Shown: piece by piece, positions 53,145-62,916 of the stretch
How positions within the stretch are numbered: the first letter of the stretch is position 1
Layout of the letters: each line of letters begins with the position of its first letter
From: CBDIHP01 sp965279195
GTDB lineage: Bacteria > Planctomycetota > Planctomycetia > Isosphaerales > Isosphaeraceae
DNA: 64,000 bases
NCBI GenBank assembly: GCA_965279195.1
Contig: CBDIHP010000037.1
Span: 191,548 to 255,547, forward strand
Direction: 5' to 3'
Made by a program: the position numbers and the translations under genes
The notes under the pieces: model-generated
Told to the model about the DNA's origin: nothing
The model's input: the letters and a program-made list of their open reading frames with translations, nothing else
The model's database searches: none

Positions 53145-53795
53145 ATGCGCCTGCGACTCGCGTCCCTGGCCCTCCTGCTGACTGTCGGGTTCGCCGCTGC
53201 CGCGCCTCCGGGCGACCCCGAGGACGGCTTCGTTTCGCTGTTCGACGGCAAGACTCTCAACGGCTGGAAGCGGATCGCTGGCAAGAAGGCCGACGCGTTC
53301 GGGGTCGAGAATGGCCTGCTCGTCAGCCACGGCGAGGGGGGCGGCTGGCTGGGGACGACCAAGCCCCATGCCGACTTCGTCTTCAAGTTCGACTTCAAGT
53401 TGAGCCCCGAGAGCAATTCCGGCATCTACCTCCGCGCCCCGGATGACGACTCGCACATCTCCCGCACCGGCATGGAGATCCAGCTCCTCGACGACCCCCA
53501 TCCGCGCTACAAGACCATCAAGGACTGGCAGAGGACCGGCGCGATCTATCACGTCGCCCCGCCCAAGCCCGGGCACCTCAAGCCGGTCGGCGAGTGGAAC
53601 AGCATGGAGATCCTCGCCCAGGGGCCGCATGTCGTCATCAAGCTCAACGGCGCCGTGGTCGTGGACGATCAGATCGACAAGCACCCCGATCTCGCCGCCG
53701 AGCACACCGGCCTCTCCCGCAAGACCGGCCTGCTGGGCCTCCAGTCGCACAACGGCCGGGTCGAGTTCCGCAACCTGCGGATCAAGGATCTTTGA
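53145..53795 (+). CDS. DUF1080 (3-keto-disaccharide hydrolase type) secreted protein
   Basis: 216 residues with a Sec signal (LASLALLLTVGFAAAA). The opening DGFVSLFDGKTLNGWKRIAG is the DUF1080 start; ESNSGIYLRAPDDDSHISRT, GMEIQLLDDPHPRYKTIKD and the C-terminal GLLGLQSHNGRVEFRNLRIK follow in family order. It is shorter than the copy at 13232-13978, with a simpler first strand block. Likely periplasmic and acting on oligosaccharides. Confidence 0.92.
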   Translation: MRLRLASLALLLTVGFAAAAPPGDPEDGFVSLFDGKTLNGWKRIAGKKADAFGVENGLLVSHGEGGGWLGTTKPHADFVFKFDFKLSPESNSGIYLRAPDDDSHISRTGMEIQLLDDPHPRYKTIKDWQRTGAIYHVAPPKPGHLKPVGEWNSMEILAQGPHVVIKLNGAVVVDDQIDKHPDLAAEHTGLSRKTGLLGLQSHNGRVEFRNLRIKDL

Positions 53796-53853
53796 TCCCG
53801 GCCCCGGCTGGATCAAGACGACCGGCGAGCGTCGAACCGGGCGCGGGTCGAAC

Positions 53854-53976
53854 GCGCTCGGCGCGGGTCTCCCGACCCCGCCCTTGCCCTCGCCTCCCCA
53901 TACCGCATGACCGGGGCTCCAGACCCGTTGCGATGGGACCAGGAAACGGGTCTGGAGGCCCGCGCCCAGCGCTCGC
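53854..53976. repeat. family B palindromic repeat
   Basis: GCGCTCGGCGCGGGTCTCCC on the left is answered by GGCCCGCGCCCAGCGC on the right. The inner arms (about 53915-53929 and 53945-53960) are GGCTCCAGACCCGTT and AACGGGTCTGGAGGCC. It resembles family A in layout but uses GGTCTCC/GGTCTGG cores. It lies between the DUF1080 gene and the LamG gene. Confidence 0.7.
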
Positions 53977-53995
53977 GCTTCGACATTGAGGTCAA

Positions 53996-55576
53996 ATGAT
54001 GATGTTTTTGCTCGTTGTGATCGGTGTCGTCCTCGCCGACCCCCCCCTCGCCCGACTGCCCCTGGCCGGCGAGACGAAGGGCGTCGCGGTCTCGCTGGTG
54101 GACGACCCCGCGCGGGGGAAGGTCGCCCGTTTCGACGGCAAGACCTCCTCCATCCGGCTCGACCCGATCAAGCTCGGCACGGGCGACTTCACGATCAGCG
54201 TCTGGGCGAAGGCCGATGACGACGCCGGCGACGCCCCCGGCGACCTCCTCAGCCAGTACGACCCGGCCACGCGCAAGGGGTTCAGCCTGTCGCTCAAGAG
54301 CGCGTGGGTCACCAGCAGCCAGTCGAACGACCGCAACCTCCAGTTCGCCATCGACTCGGGCACGACCCCGAAGTTCCTCGACCGGGGCCGTCCGGGGAAT
54401 GCCGTCTACATCATGTCGATGGCCGTGCACGAGGGCTCGCTCTACGCCGGCACCTGCGAAGCCGGCGAGACCGAGGCCGGGCACGTCTACCGCTACGACG
54501 GCGCGAAGTGGACCGACCTCGGCCACCCCGACAAGTCCAACGCCGTCGTCTCGCTCGCGTCGTTCGACGGCAGGCTCTACGCGGGGACCGGCAAGTACCG
54601 CCTGGCCGGTTCTTCCCTCCAGGAGTCGAAGAACCTCAACCTCGGCGGCGGGATCTTCCGGCTCGACCCGGACGGCACCTGGGCCGACTGCGGACGCCTG
54701 CCGGGGACCGAATCCATCGGGGGGATGGTCCACTTCCGTGGGCATCTCTACGCCAGCTCGCTCTACAAGCCCGCCGGCTTCTTCCGCTACCGGGGCGGTA
54801 GGGACTGGGACGCCATGCCCGTCCCGGTCGGCCCGAAGCGAGTGGACGCCCTGTCCGTGTTCAATGGGAAGCTTTACGCAACGTCCTATGACGGATGCGA
54901 CGTCTACTGGTTCGATGGAAAGGCGTGGGAGTCCCTCGGTACGCTGGAGTCGAGCGGACAGACCTATTCCTTCGAGCCCTACCTCGGCAAGCTCCACGTC
55001 GCAACCTGGCCCAAGGGCCGGGTCTTCCGGCTCGACGGCGACAAGACCTGGGCCGAGGCCGGCCGGCTGGGCGAGGAGCTTGAGGTGATGGCGATGCAGG
55101 TCTTCAACGCCAAGCTCTACGGCGGCACGCTCCCCCTGGGCGAGGTCCACCGGCTCGACGGCGAGAAGACCTGGACCCGAATGGCCCAGCTCGACACCAC
55201 CCCGGGCGTGAAGTACCGCCGCGTCTGGTCGATGGCCGCCTTCCAGGGACAGCTCCTCTGCGGCACCCTCCCCTCGGGCCACGTCTACGCGATGGAAGCC
55301 GGCCAGGTGGCCACCCACGACCACCGGCTCCCCGGCGGCTGGCACCACATCGCCGCCAGGCGTCAGGGTACGGCCCTGTCCCTCTTCCTGGACGGCAAGC
55401 CCGTGGCCTCCTCGCCGACGACCCCCGCCGCCCCGCTCGACCTCGACGGCAAGGCCCCGCTGCTGATCGGCGACGGCCCCAACGACCATTTCCTGGGCGA
55501 GCTGAGCGACCTCCGGTTTTACGGCAAGGCCCTGGCCGACCCCGAAATCGCAGCCCAGGCGAAGGCCCGGCCCTGA
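53996..55576 (+). CDS. LamG-type protein with a beta-propeller inserted in the domain
   Basis: 526 residues with a short N-terminal hydrophobic signal (MMMFLLVVIGVVLA); three ATGs in a row make the exact start uncertain, with GAGG just upstream. Residues ~25-105 are the first half of a LamG/concanavalin domain (RFDGKTSSIRLDPIKLGTGD). Residues ~130-430 are about six Kelch-like blades (SLYAGTCEAGETEAGHVYRY, GLYAT-like pieces, KLYGGTLPLGEVHRLDGEKT). Residues ~440-526 complete the LamG half (GGWHHIAARRQGTALSLFLD, FLGELSDLRFYGKALADPE). It is probably a secreted glycan-binding protein. Its stop is 2 bases from the convergent gene's stop. Confidence 0.85.
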   Translation: MMMFLLVVIGVVLADPPLARLPLAGETKGVAVSLVDDPARGKVARFDGKTSSIRLDPIKLGTGDFTISVWAKADDDAGDAPGDLLSQYDPATRKGFSLSLKSAWVTSSQSNDRNLQFAIDSGTTPKFLDRGRPGNAVYIMSMAVHEGSLYAGTCEAGETEAGHVYRYDGAKWTDLGHPDKSNAVVSLASFDGRLYAGTGKYRLAGSSLQESKNLNLGGGIFRLDPDGTWADCGRLPGTESIGGMVHFRGHLYASSLYKPAGFFRYRGGRDWDAMPVPVGPKRVDALSVFNGKLYATSYDGCDVYWFDGKAWESLGTLESSGQTYSFEPYLGKLHVATWPKGRVFRLDGDKTWAEAGRLGEELEVMAMQVFNAKLYGGTLPLGEVHRLDGEKTWTRMAQLDTTPGVKYRRVWSMAAFQGQLLCGTLPSGHVYAMEAGQVATHDHRLPGGWHHIAARRQGTALSLFLDGKPVASSPTTPAAPLDLDGKAPLLIGDGPNDHFLGELSDLRFYGKALADPEIAAQAKARP

Positions 55577-55578
55577 GA

Positions 55579-56424
55579 TCACCGAGGGGCCAGGGCCTCC
55601 TCGAACGCCCGGAAGGTCCGCGCCGGTTCGCCCCGGTCGAAGACGGAGAAGAGCACCGACCGGAAACGTCGCGACCATCCGCGATCGAAGAGCAGCTCGG
55701 CGAATGCCGTGGCGACCAGCGTTGGATCGTTCCGGAAGACGCCGCAGCCCCAGGCGCCGAGGATGATCCGCTCGCAGCCAGCCTGCACCGCGAGGGCGAG
55801 GACCAACTCGGCCCTCTTCCTGAGCGTCGCCGGGATGAGCGGCAATTCCTCGGGCGCGTTCGCGGCGATCGCGCCCGCATTCGGGGCCGGGCTGGTGAGG
55901 AAGGTCACCGGGTACGGCTCGTCCAGGAGCTGCCCCGCGTCGTCCCGGAAGACGGGGCAGTTCGGCGAGAGGATCATGGCGTCAGTGTAGAGGCAGCTCG
56001 ACTGGGCCCGGTGGGCCTCATAGAACGAGAACACCCTGAGCTGCGACGCATAGAGCGCGGAGCTGCGGGCGAGCGACTCCTCCTGGGCCTCGCTCCCCTT
56101 GAGGAATCCGCCGCCGGGGTTCCTGGCCGAGGCGAAGTTGAGGACGGCGATACGGTCTCGGGAGTCGGCCCGTAGCCGTCGGGCACCGGCGAGCGTCGTC
56201 TCGTTGCAGACGTCGATCGTCGCCCCCGTCGAAAGCGGCTCTCGCGACAGGACGTCCCGGCGGATCGAGTCGAGTTCCTCGGGCGGGAAGATCCGGGTGC
56301 CTTCGAAGCAGGCGGAGAGGGGTTCGCGGATCGAGACCGTCTTGCCGTCGGCGAGGCGATACTCGCCTCGCTCGGAGATGGTCACGGTTGCCTCGGCCAG
56401 GGTGGATCGCTCGCTACGCTTCAT
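55579..56424 (-). CDS. microbial PARG-like (TIGR02452) macrodomain protein
   Basis: 281 residues from ATG 56424 (AAGGAG upstream). The poly(ADP-ribose) glycohydrolase signature is present: LNFASARNPGGGFLKGSEAQ then EES, i.e. GGG at residues 104-106 and QEE at 114-116. The C-terminal half has ILGAWGCGVFRNDPTLVATA, the second macrodomain loop. Microbial PARGs release ADP-ribose from poly- or mono-ADP-ribosylated targets. There is no signal, so it is cytoplasmic. No ADP-ribosyltransferase is adjacent. It is divergent from acs. Confidence 0.88.
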   Translation of the reverse strand: MKRSERSTLAEATVTISERGEYRLADGKTVSIREPLSACFEGTRIFPPEELDSIRRDVLSREPLSTGATIDVCNETTLAGARRLRADSRDRIAVLNFASARNPGGGFLKGSEAQEESLARSSALYASQLRVFSFYEAHRAQSSCLYTDAMILSPNCPVFRDDAGQLLDEPYPVTFLTSPAPNAGAIAANAPEELPLIPATLRKRAELVLALAVQAGCERIILGAWGCGVFRNDPTLVATAFAELLFDRGWSRRFRSVLFSVFDRGEPARTFRAFEEALAPR

Positions 56425-56671
56425 CGGCTCGGACTCCTTCGTCTGGAATTCCACAGGGACAGCCGACCCGGGCGGGAGGTTCGCCCGGGTCGCGATTTCG
56501 GACCATTCCCGGGCATCCCCGGCCGATTGACGGGGCGGGATTGGGGCCCTAAGATCGGTGTTCTCCAACCCCCAGACCTGCCGGTAGCGGGCCGCCGGGA
56601 TGTGCGATCCCGACACGACTTGCGCCCGCGTCGACGTCCCTCGCCGATTCCTGCCTCGGAGCCCGACGACC

Positions 56672-58639
<1,968 letters not shown>

Positions 58640-59069
58640 TCGCTATTGCGCAGGTTTCCTCTCCATTTGGGGATGGTTCGTGTTCCAGGCGCTGGGCGAG
58701 CATCTCCCGATGCCGCCCCACCCTGAGATTCGACACCATAGAAGGGGGGCTCCCGACCCGGAAATCAGATTGTTCGATCCGCTGGGCTTTCCCGAACGGG
58801 TCTGGAGACCCGATCTGGTCGTCCCACGCGTCGTCCGTAGGGGCGGGGTCGGGAGACCCGCGCCCAGCGATGAAATGGGGAGGGAGCGGCCAAGATGCCG
58901 TTCTCTCCCTTTCTTGCGTCGACGATCTCGGGGACTCGCCCGTACTCCTGGCTCCGGCGCGTACAATGCTAGAGGTTGCCGTCGTGCCGAACCGGCGGCA
59001 TGCCCGGCGGCGATGATCGCCCGGGGCCCTCTCCTCCCTCGGATTGAACGAAACAGATCGGACGAACGG
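58640..59069. other. 430-base gap with a hybrid repeat and a possible promoter
   Basis: Most of the first half is the A/B repeat at 58689-58869. From about 58900 to 59069 there is no gene; an early frame there is open but has no ribosome site. GCGCGTACAATGCTAG near 58957-58972 includes TACAAT, a possible -10 box for the LOG gene, but no convincing -35 is present. Confidence 0.4.
58689..58869. repeat. hybrid palindromic element with a family A left end and a family B right end
   Basis: The left end GCGCTGGGCGAG and CATCTCCCGATGCCGCCCCA is family A. The right end GGGGCGGGGTCGGGAGACCC and GCGCCCAGCG is family B. The inner arm CGGGTCTGGAGACCCG (58797-58812) is also family B. Both ends pair only over their shared parts, so the element looks recombinant. 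Confidence 0.7.
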
Positions 59070-60017
59070 ATGGATCGCGACGACAACAGGGCGGATCGGA
59101 ACGAGCTGACGCCCAACCCGACCGAGAACAAGCACCGGCCCCAGGACGCCGACGCCGGCCGCCGGCTGGTGATCAATACCAACGTGGCCGCCGTCGCGGC
59201 CGCCAAGCACAAGGGGACGGAGGACGAGCAACTCCTCAACCGCCCCATGCCGACAATCCCCAGCGCCAGGGCCTCGGCCGAGCTGACGGCGTTCACGCAC
59301 TCCGAGCCCTGGCGGGTCCTGCGGATCCAGGGCGAATTCGTCCACGCGATCAACTCGCTCGCCGAGATCGGCGCGGGGATCGCCGTGTTCGGATCGGCCC
59401 GGTTCAAGCCCGATCACCCGATGTACCAGGCCGCCGAGGAGATGGGGCGGAAGCTGGTCGAGGCCGGCTTCGCCGTGATCACCGGCGGCGGACCCGGGAT
59501 CATGGAGGCCGCCAACAAGGGGGCCATCGAGGCCGGCGGGCTCTCCGTCGGCTGCAACATCGAGCTGCCGTTCGAGCAGACCGGCAACGGCTACACCAAC
59601 ATCTCGTTGAACTTTCGATACTTCTTCGTGCGCAAGACGATGTTCGTGAAGTACTCCAACGGCTTCATCATCTTCCCGGGCGGCTTCGGGACGCTGGATG
59701 AGCTGTTCGAGGCCCTCACGCTGGTCCAGACCCGCAAGATCAACCGGTTCCCGATCGTCCTGTTCGGCAAGTCCTACTGGAGCGGCCTGCTCCAGTGGAT
59801 CGAGGACACCCAGCTCGAAGAGGGGACGATCTCGCCCGAGGATCTGAACCTCCTCGTGGTGACCGACTCGATCGACGAGGCTCGCGACATCGTGGTGGAT
59901 TGTTACAATACCCGTTGCTGGACCACCTGGAAGAAGTCGGAAGGGGCCAAGGTCGCCTCCGACCCCCCCGGTGCCCCCGCCACGGCCGTGGACCCGGCGA
60001 AGTCCGACGCCCAGTGA
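59070..60017 (+). CDS. LOG family protein (nucleoside 5'-monophosphate phosphoribohydrolase-like)
   Basis: 315 residues from ATG 59070. The first ~75 residues are polar and charged. The LOG core shows GIAVFGSARFKPDHPMYQAA, FAVITGGGPGIMEAANKGAI and the signature PGGFGTLDELFEALTLVQTR. The motif PGGxGTxxE marks the catalytic site of enzymes that cut nucleotide monophosphates into base and ribose 5-phosphate. The C terminus has FPIVLFGKSYWSGLLQWIED and an Ala/Pro-rich tail. Cytoplasmic. It likely salvages nucleotides, as in PpnN-type proteins. Confidence 0.9.
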   Translation: MDRDDNRADRNELTPNPTENKHRPQDADAGRRLVINTNVAAVAAAKHKGTEDEQLLNRPMPTIPSARASAELTAFTHSEPWRVLRIQGEFVHAINSLAEIGAGIAVFGSARFKPDHPMYQAAEEMGRKLVEAGFAVITGGGPGIMEAANKGAIEAGGLSVGCNIELPFEQTGNGYTNISLNFRYFFVRKTMFVKYSNGFIIFPGGFGTLDELFEALTLVQTRKINRFPIVLFGKSYWSGLLQWIEDTQLEEGTISPEDLNLLVVTDSIDEARDIVVDCYNTRCWTTWKKSEGAKVASDPPGAPATAVDPAKSDAQ

Positions 60018-60063
60018 ACCCCCTTTGTCGCGGCGACGCAGCGGTAATCCGGAGCGGACGACG

Positions 60064-60327
60064 ATGGAATCTCCCGCGCGGCCGGCATCCCGGCTGACAT
60101 ACAACATCCGCTACATGATGTTCATCATCGCGACGATCGCCATCGGCACCACCCTCCTCAAGCCGCCGCCGCGCCCCGCGCCGGCGAGACCCATCCCCCC
60201 GAACACGTTGAGGCCCGTCGCGACGATGCTCCCCGACGGCACCACGGTGGTGAGCTTTGAACCGGTTACCCCCCTCGCCGCTCCAGGCGACCCAGTTGCC
60301 CCGGCGCCGACCCCTTCGCCTCGCTGA
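60064..60327 (+). CDS. small Pro-rich membrane-anchored protein
   Basis: 87 residues from ATG 60064, with GGAG 6-10 bases upstream. One membrane helix (YMMFIIATIAIGTTLL) near the N terminus is followed by a Pro/Ala-rich exported or cytoplasmic tail (KPPPRPAPARPIPPNTLRPV). It lies 46 bases after the LOG gene and 57 before the next. No family recognised; small length and composition make function impossible to assign. Confidence 0.55.
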   Translation: MESPARPASRLTYNIRYMMFIIATIAIGTTLLKPPPRPAPARPIPPNTLRPVATMLPDGTTVVSFEPVTPLAAPGDPVAPAPTPSPR

Positions 60328-60384
60328 TCGAACTCGAAACGAACCGTTCCCGCCCTAACCGCCCTGCCCCGGAGTCCGCACGCC

Positions 60385-61575
60385 ATGTCCGCCCCGATCG
60401 AGACGACCGAGACCGAGGCCCAGGACGCGGCGTTCGAGGCGATCGACCGGACCCTGGCCGGCGGCGGCGGCGCCCTGGCGGCGATCGAGCAGGCGTGCCA
60501 GACGCTCGAAGAACGCGGCGACTACCGAGGCTGGCTCGACGGGCTGCTGCTCAAGGCCCGGGTCGAGATCGGCCTGCCCGCCGTGCAGGTCGGCTCGCTC
60601 AATGACCTGCCCGAGCCGGGGCGATCGAAGTACGAGGAGCGTTACGTCGAGGCCCTCCGGACCGTCGGCAAGAAGCTCCTCGGCAAGGGCGAGATCGCCG
60701 CCGCCTGGCCGTATTTCCGGGCGATCGGCGAGAAGGAACTCGTGACCGGGGCCATCGACGCCTACGCCCCCGGGCCCGATGGGGACGAGCAGCTCGGCGG
60801 GGTCGTCGACGTCGCGTTCAACCAGGGCGTCTCGCCGAAGAAGGGCTTCGAGCTGATCCTCCGGCACTACGGCACCTGCTCGTCGATCACCGCGTTCGAG
60901 CACCTGCCGCCCGACGAGGCCGTCCGGGCCCACTGCGCGGGGATGCTGGTGCGGCAGCTCCACGAGCACCTCGTCTCGAACCTCCGGGCCGACTTCGAGC
61001 GGCAGGAGAAGCCCTTGCCGCCGGAGGGGACGTCCATCGCGGGCCTGGTCGAGGGCAACGACTGGCTGCTCGCCGACGACGCCTACCACATCGACATCTC
61101 GCACCTCGGCTCGACCGTCCGGGTCGGCACCCTGCTCTCGGACCCCGAGGCCATCGCGCTGGCGGCCGACCTGACCGAATACGGCCGCAGGCTCTCCGAA
61201 CGCCACAAGTACGAGGGCGATCCGCCCTTCGAGAATCTCTACGAGGATCATCGCCTGTTCCTGCGAGCCCTGCTCGGCAAGGACGTGGACCAGGCGGTCG
61301 CCCACTTCCGGGGCAAGCTACCTCCCATCGACCCCGACGGCAGACCGGACGACACGGCCCCCGCTCAGGTGCTGGTGAAGCTCCTCAGCCGGGTCGGCCG
61401 GGAAGAGGAGGCGATCGGGGTCGCGGCGGACTACCTGGCCTCCATCCCCGAGGGGCTGCTCACCTGCCCGGGGCTCAGCCAGCTCTGTCAGAAGTCGGGA
61501 AGGCTGGACAGACTGGCGGAGGTGGCGAAAGCTCGCGGGGACCTCGTCGCCTACCTCTCCGCACGGCTGCCCTGA
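60385..61575 (+). CDS. conserved helical protein of unknown function
   Basis: 396 residues. The product is acidic, soluble and mostly helical. Repeated helix-turn-helix-like stretches (AFEAIDRTLAGGGGALAAIE, FRAIGEKELVTGAIDAYAPG, LFLRALLGKDVDQAVAHFRG) suggest an alpha-solenoid. A central block is HIDISHLGSTVRVGTLLSDP with several His and Asp that could be a site. The end AEVAKARGDLVAYLSARLP is TPR-like. No signal. I do not recognise a named family. Neighbours are the LOG gene and a repeat-rich gap. Confidence 0.75.
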   Translation: MSAPIETTETEAQDAAFEAIDRTLAGGGGALAAIEQACQTLEERGDYRGWLDGLLLKARVEIGLPAVQVGSLNDLPEPGRSKYEERYVEALRTVGKKLLGKGEIAAAWPYFRAIGEKELVTGAIDAYAPGPDGDEQLGGVVDVAFNQGVSPKKGFELILRHYGTCSSITAFEHLPPDEAVRAHCAGMLVRQLHEHLVSNLRADFERQEKPLPPEGTSIAGLVEGNDWLLADDAYHIDISHLGSTVRVGTLLSDPEAIALAADLTEYGRRLSERHKYEGDPPFENLYEDHRLFLRALLGKDVDQAVAHFRGKLPPIDPDGRPDDTAPAQVLVKLLSRVGREEEAIGVAADYLASIPEGLLTCPGLSQLCQKSGRLDRLAEVAKARGDLVAYLSARLP

Positions 61576-62425
61576 CGAAGTGCGTTCCGTCGGCGGTCGA
61601 CCGTGAAGAGTTCTTGAAATCGTTGATGATTTGAAAAGTGATTCTTGACGCGTGGCGGAACCGAAAGTAGTGGTGAGTAAATCCCACTTCCTCCGCGAGG
61701 CATTCGTGCTTACCAGGCTCGGTCACACTCAGCGACGGCGTCGCCTGGGGATCTTCATCCTGATCCTCAGCCTCCCTGCCCGTCTCCTCACCCGGCTCGA
61801 CCGGGGGGCGACCGGGTCGCGGAGATTGCTGCGCCCGTCGTGCTGGACCGGAATGCCCTGGATCCTTCCGACGCGACCAGTGAGGAATCCGACGAGACTC
61901 CCTCCGAGGAGTCGATGCCGGAATCCGAGGAGCGCGGGGGGAACGAGTCGGAGGGGGCGGATGCCTCGGAATTCTCCGAGTTCCTGCCGGGCCAGCGGTT
62001 CCGCAGCCTGGTGGGGCCGGGGCGACCTCGATCGGGTTCGTCGCCCCCCTTGATCCCGAGGTCGGACGTCGCCCCCGTCCGGCCGTCGCGCTGCACCGAA
62101 GCAGTTCGCGCACTCGTTCGCCGGGTCGAACTCGACCTGCGAGCGGACCCAACGCTGGCGGTTCTGATTCAAGACGCCAACCGCGACGCCCCGCCCGCCC
62201 TCTCCCGGGCCTGCTCGCGCGTCTGCCCGCCCGCTCCCCCGGCCGGGTGATTCTCTCGACGGCTCCTTCTTCCGTCCGACGGCGAACCCGTCGCGCGGGC
62301 CAGTTTCCGCATATCCGGGGTGGGTGCCCCCGGATCGCCGCGGCAGGGGGACGCCGTCGCCTTGTGAAACCCTTGGCTGCCTGATTCAAATTTTCGATCA
62401 TCATCCGATCACTCAGGAGAGTCCC
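61576..62425. other. 850-base region without a confident gene
   Basis: Both strands have long open frames because of high GC. The best candidate is a plus-strand frame from about 61819 to 62250 with an acidic Ser/Glu stretch (SDETPSEESMPESEERGG), but no family match or ribosome site supports it. A minus-strand frame gives WVRSQVEFDPANECANC at about 62140 and could be a damaged gene too. The area lies just before a gene with many insertions, so it may be unreliable sequence. Confidence 0.4.
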
Positions 62426-62647
62426 ATGAACGATCCCAGGAAGCCCGCGTCTGCCCTCCAGTCCAATTCGACCGGCGTCTCGACCATCGTCGCCGACCGC
62501 GTGGCATCGCAGCGCGCGAGCGGAACACTCCGCCTGCTCGAACAGCTCGGCCTGCTCCTCGTCCCCCGAGCAGGAAGACGACGCGACCCTTCCGCAGCAC
62601 CACCCGGATCGCCGGCGATCAGTGAACACTCGACGATTCATGGTTGA
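62426..62647 (+). CDS. possible small protein
   Basis: 73 residues from ATG 62426, with AGGAGAG at a good distance upstream. The sequence MNDPRKPASALQSNSTGVST then IVADRVASQRASGTLRLLEQ is plausible as a small soluble or amphipathic protein, but the second half is Arg/Pro/Ser-rich and runs into a repeat. It could be a real small gene with a nearby frameshift. No family recognised. Confidence 0.4.
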   Translation: MNDPRKPASALQSNSTGVSTIVADRVASQRASGTLRLLEQLGLLLVPRAGRRRDPSAAPPGSPAISEHSTIHG

Positions 62648-62736
62648 TGGGAGGTGGGGGATATAGGGCATCGGGCGGCCGCTCGCGGTCGCTCGCTGTC
62701 CGGATCGGATATCTCTCATCGCCCATCAACCATGGC
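62637..62736. repeat. family G palindromic element
   Basis: TTCATGGTTGATGGGAGGTG and GGGGATAT on the left are answered by ATATCTCTCATCGCCCATCA and ACCATGGCC on the right, with a GC-rich centre (CGGCCGCTCGCGGTCGCTCG). It lies between the small ORF and sppA. Confidence 0.7.
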
Positions 62737-62916
62737 CTACTCTCCCGGCCACTCGCGGGCAGCCCTCGATCGATTCGGGGCTGCCCGCCGGCGTTTTCGG
62801 GGGTTTGACACCCGATTTCGACGGCGCCTAGACTGTTCGTGGAAGTAGGCCCAGGCGCGACCGCGAGGGTCGAACCCGCCCCTCCCTCGCTCGCATCCAA
62901 CGGAGTCCGCACCACG

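Noticed and set aside
53813..55678. Minus-strand 621-residue open frame
   Set aside because: It is the antisense of the LamG/propeller gene and has no recognisable domain.
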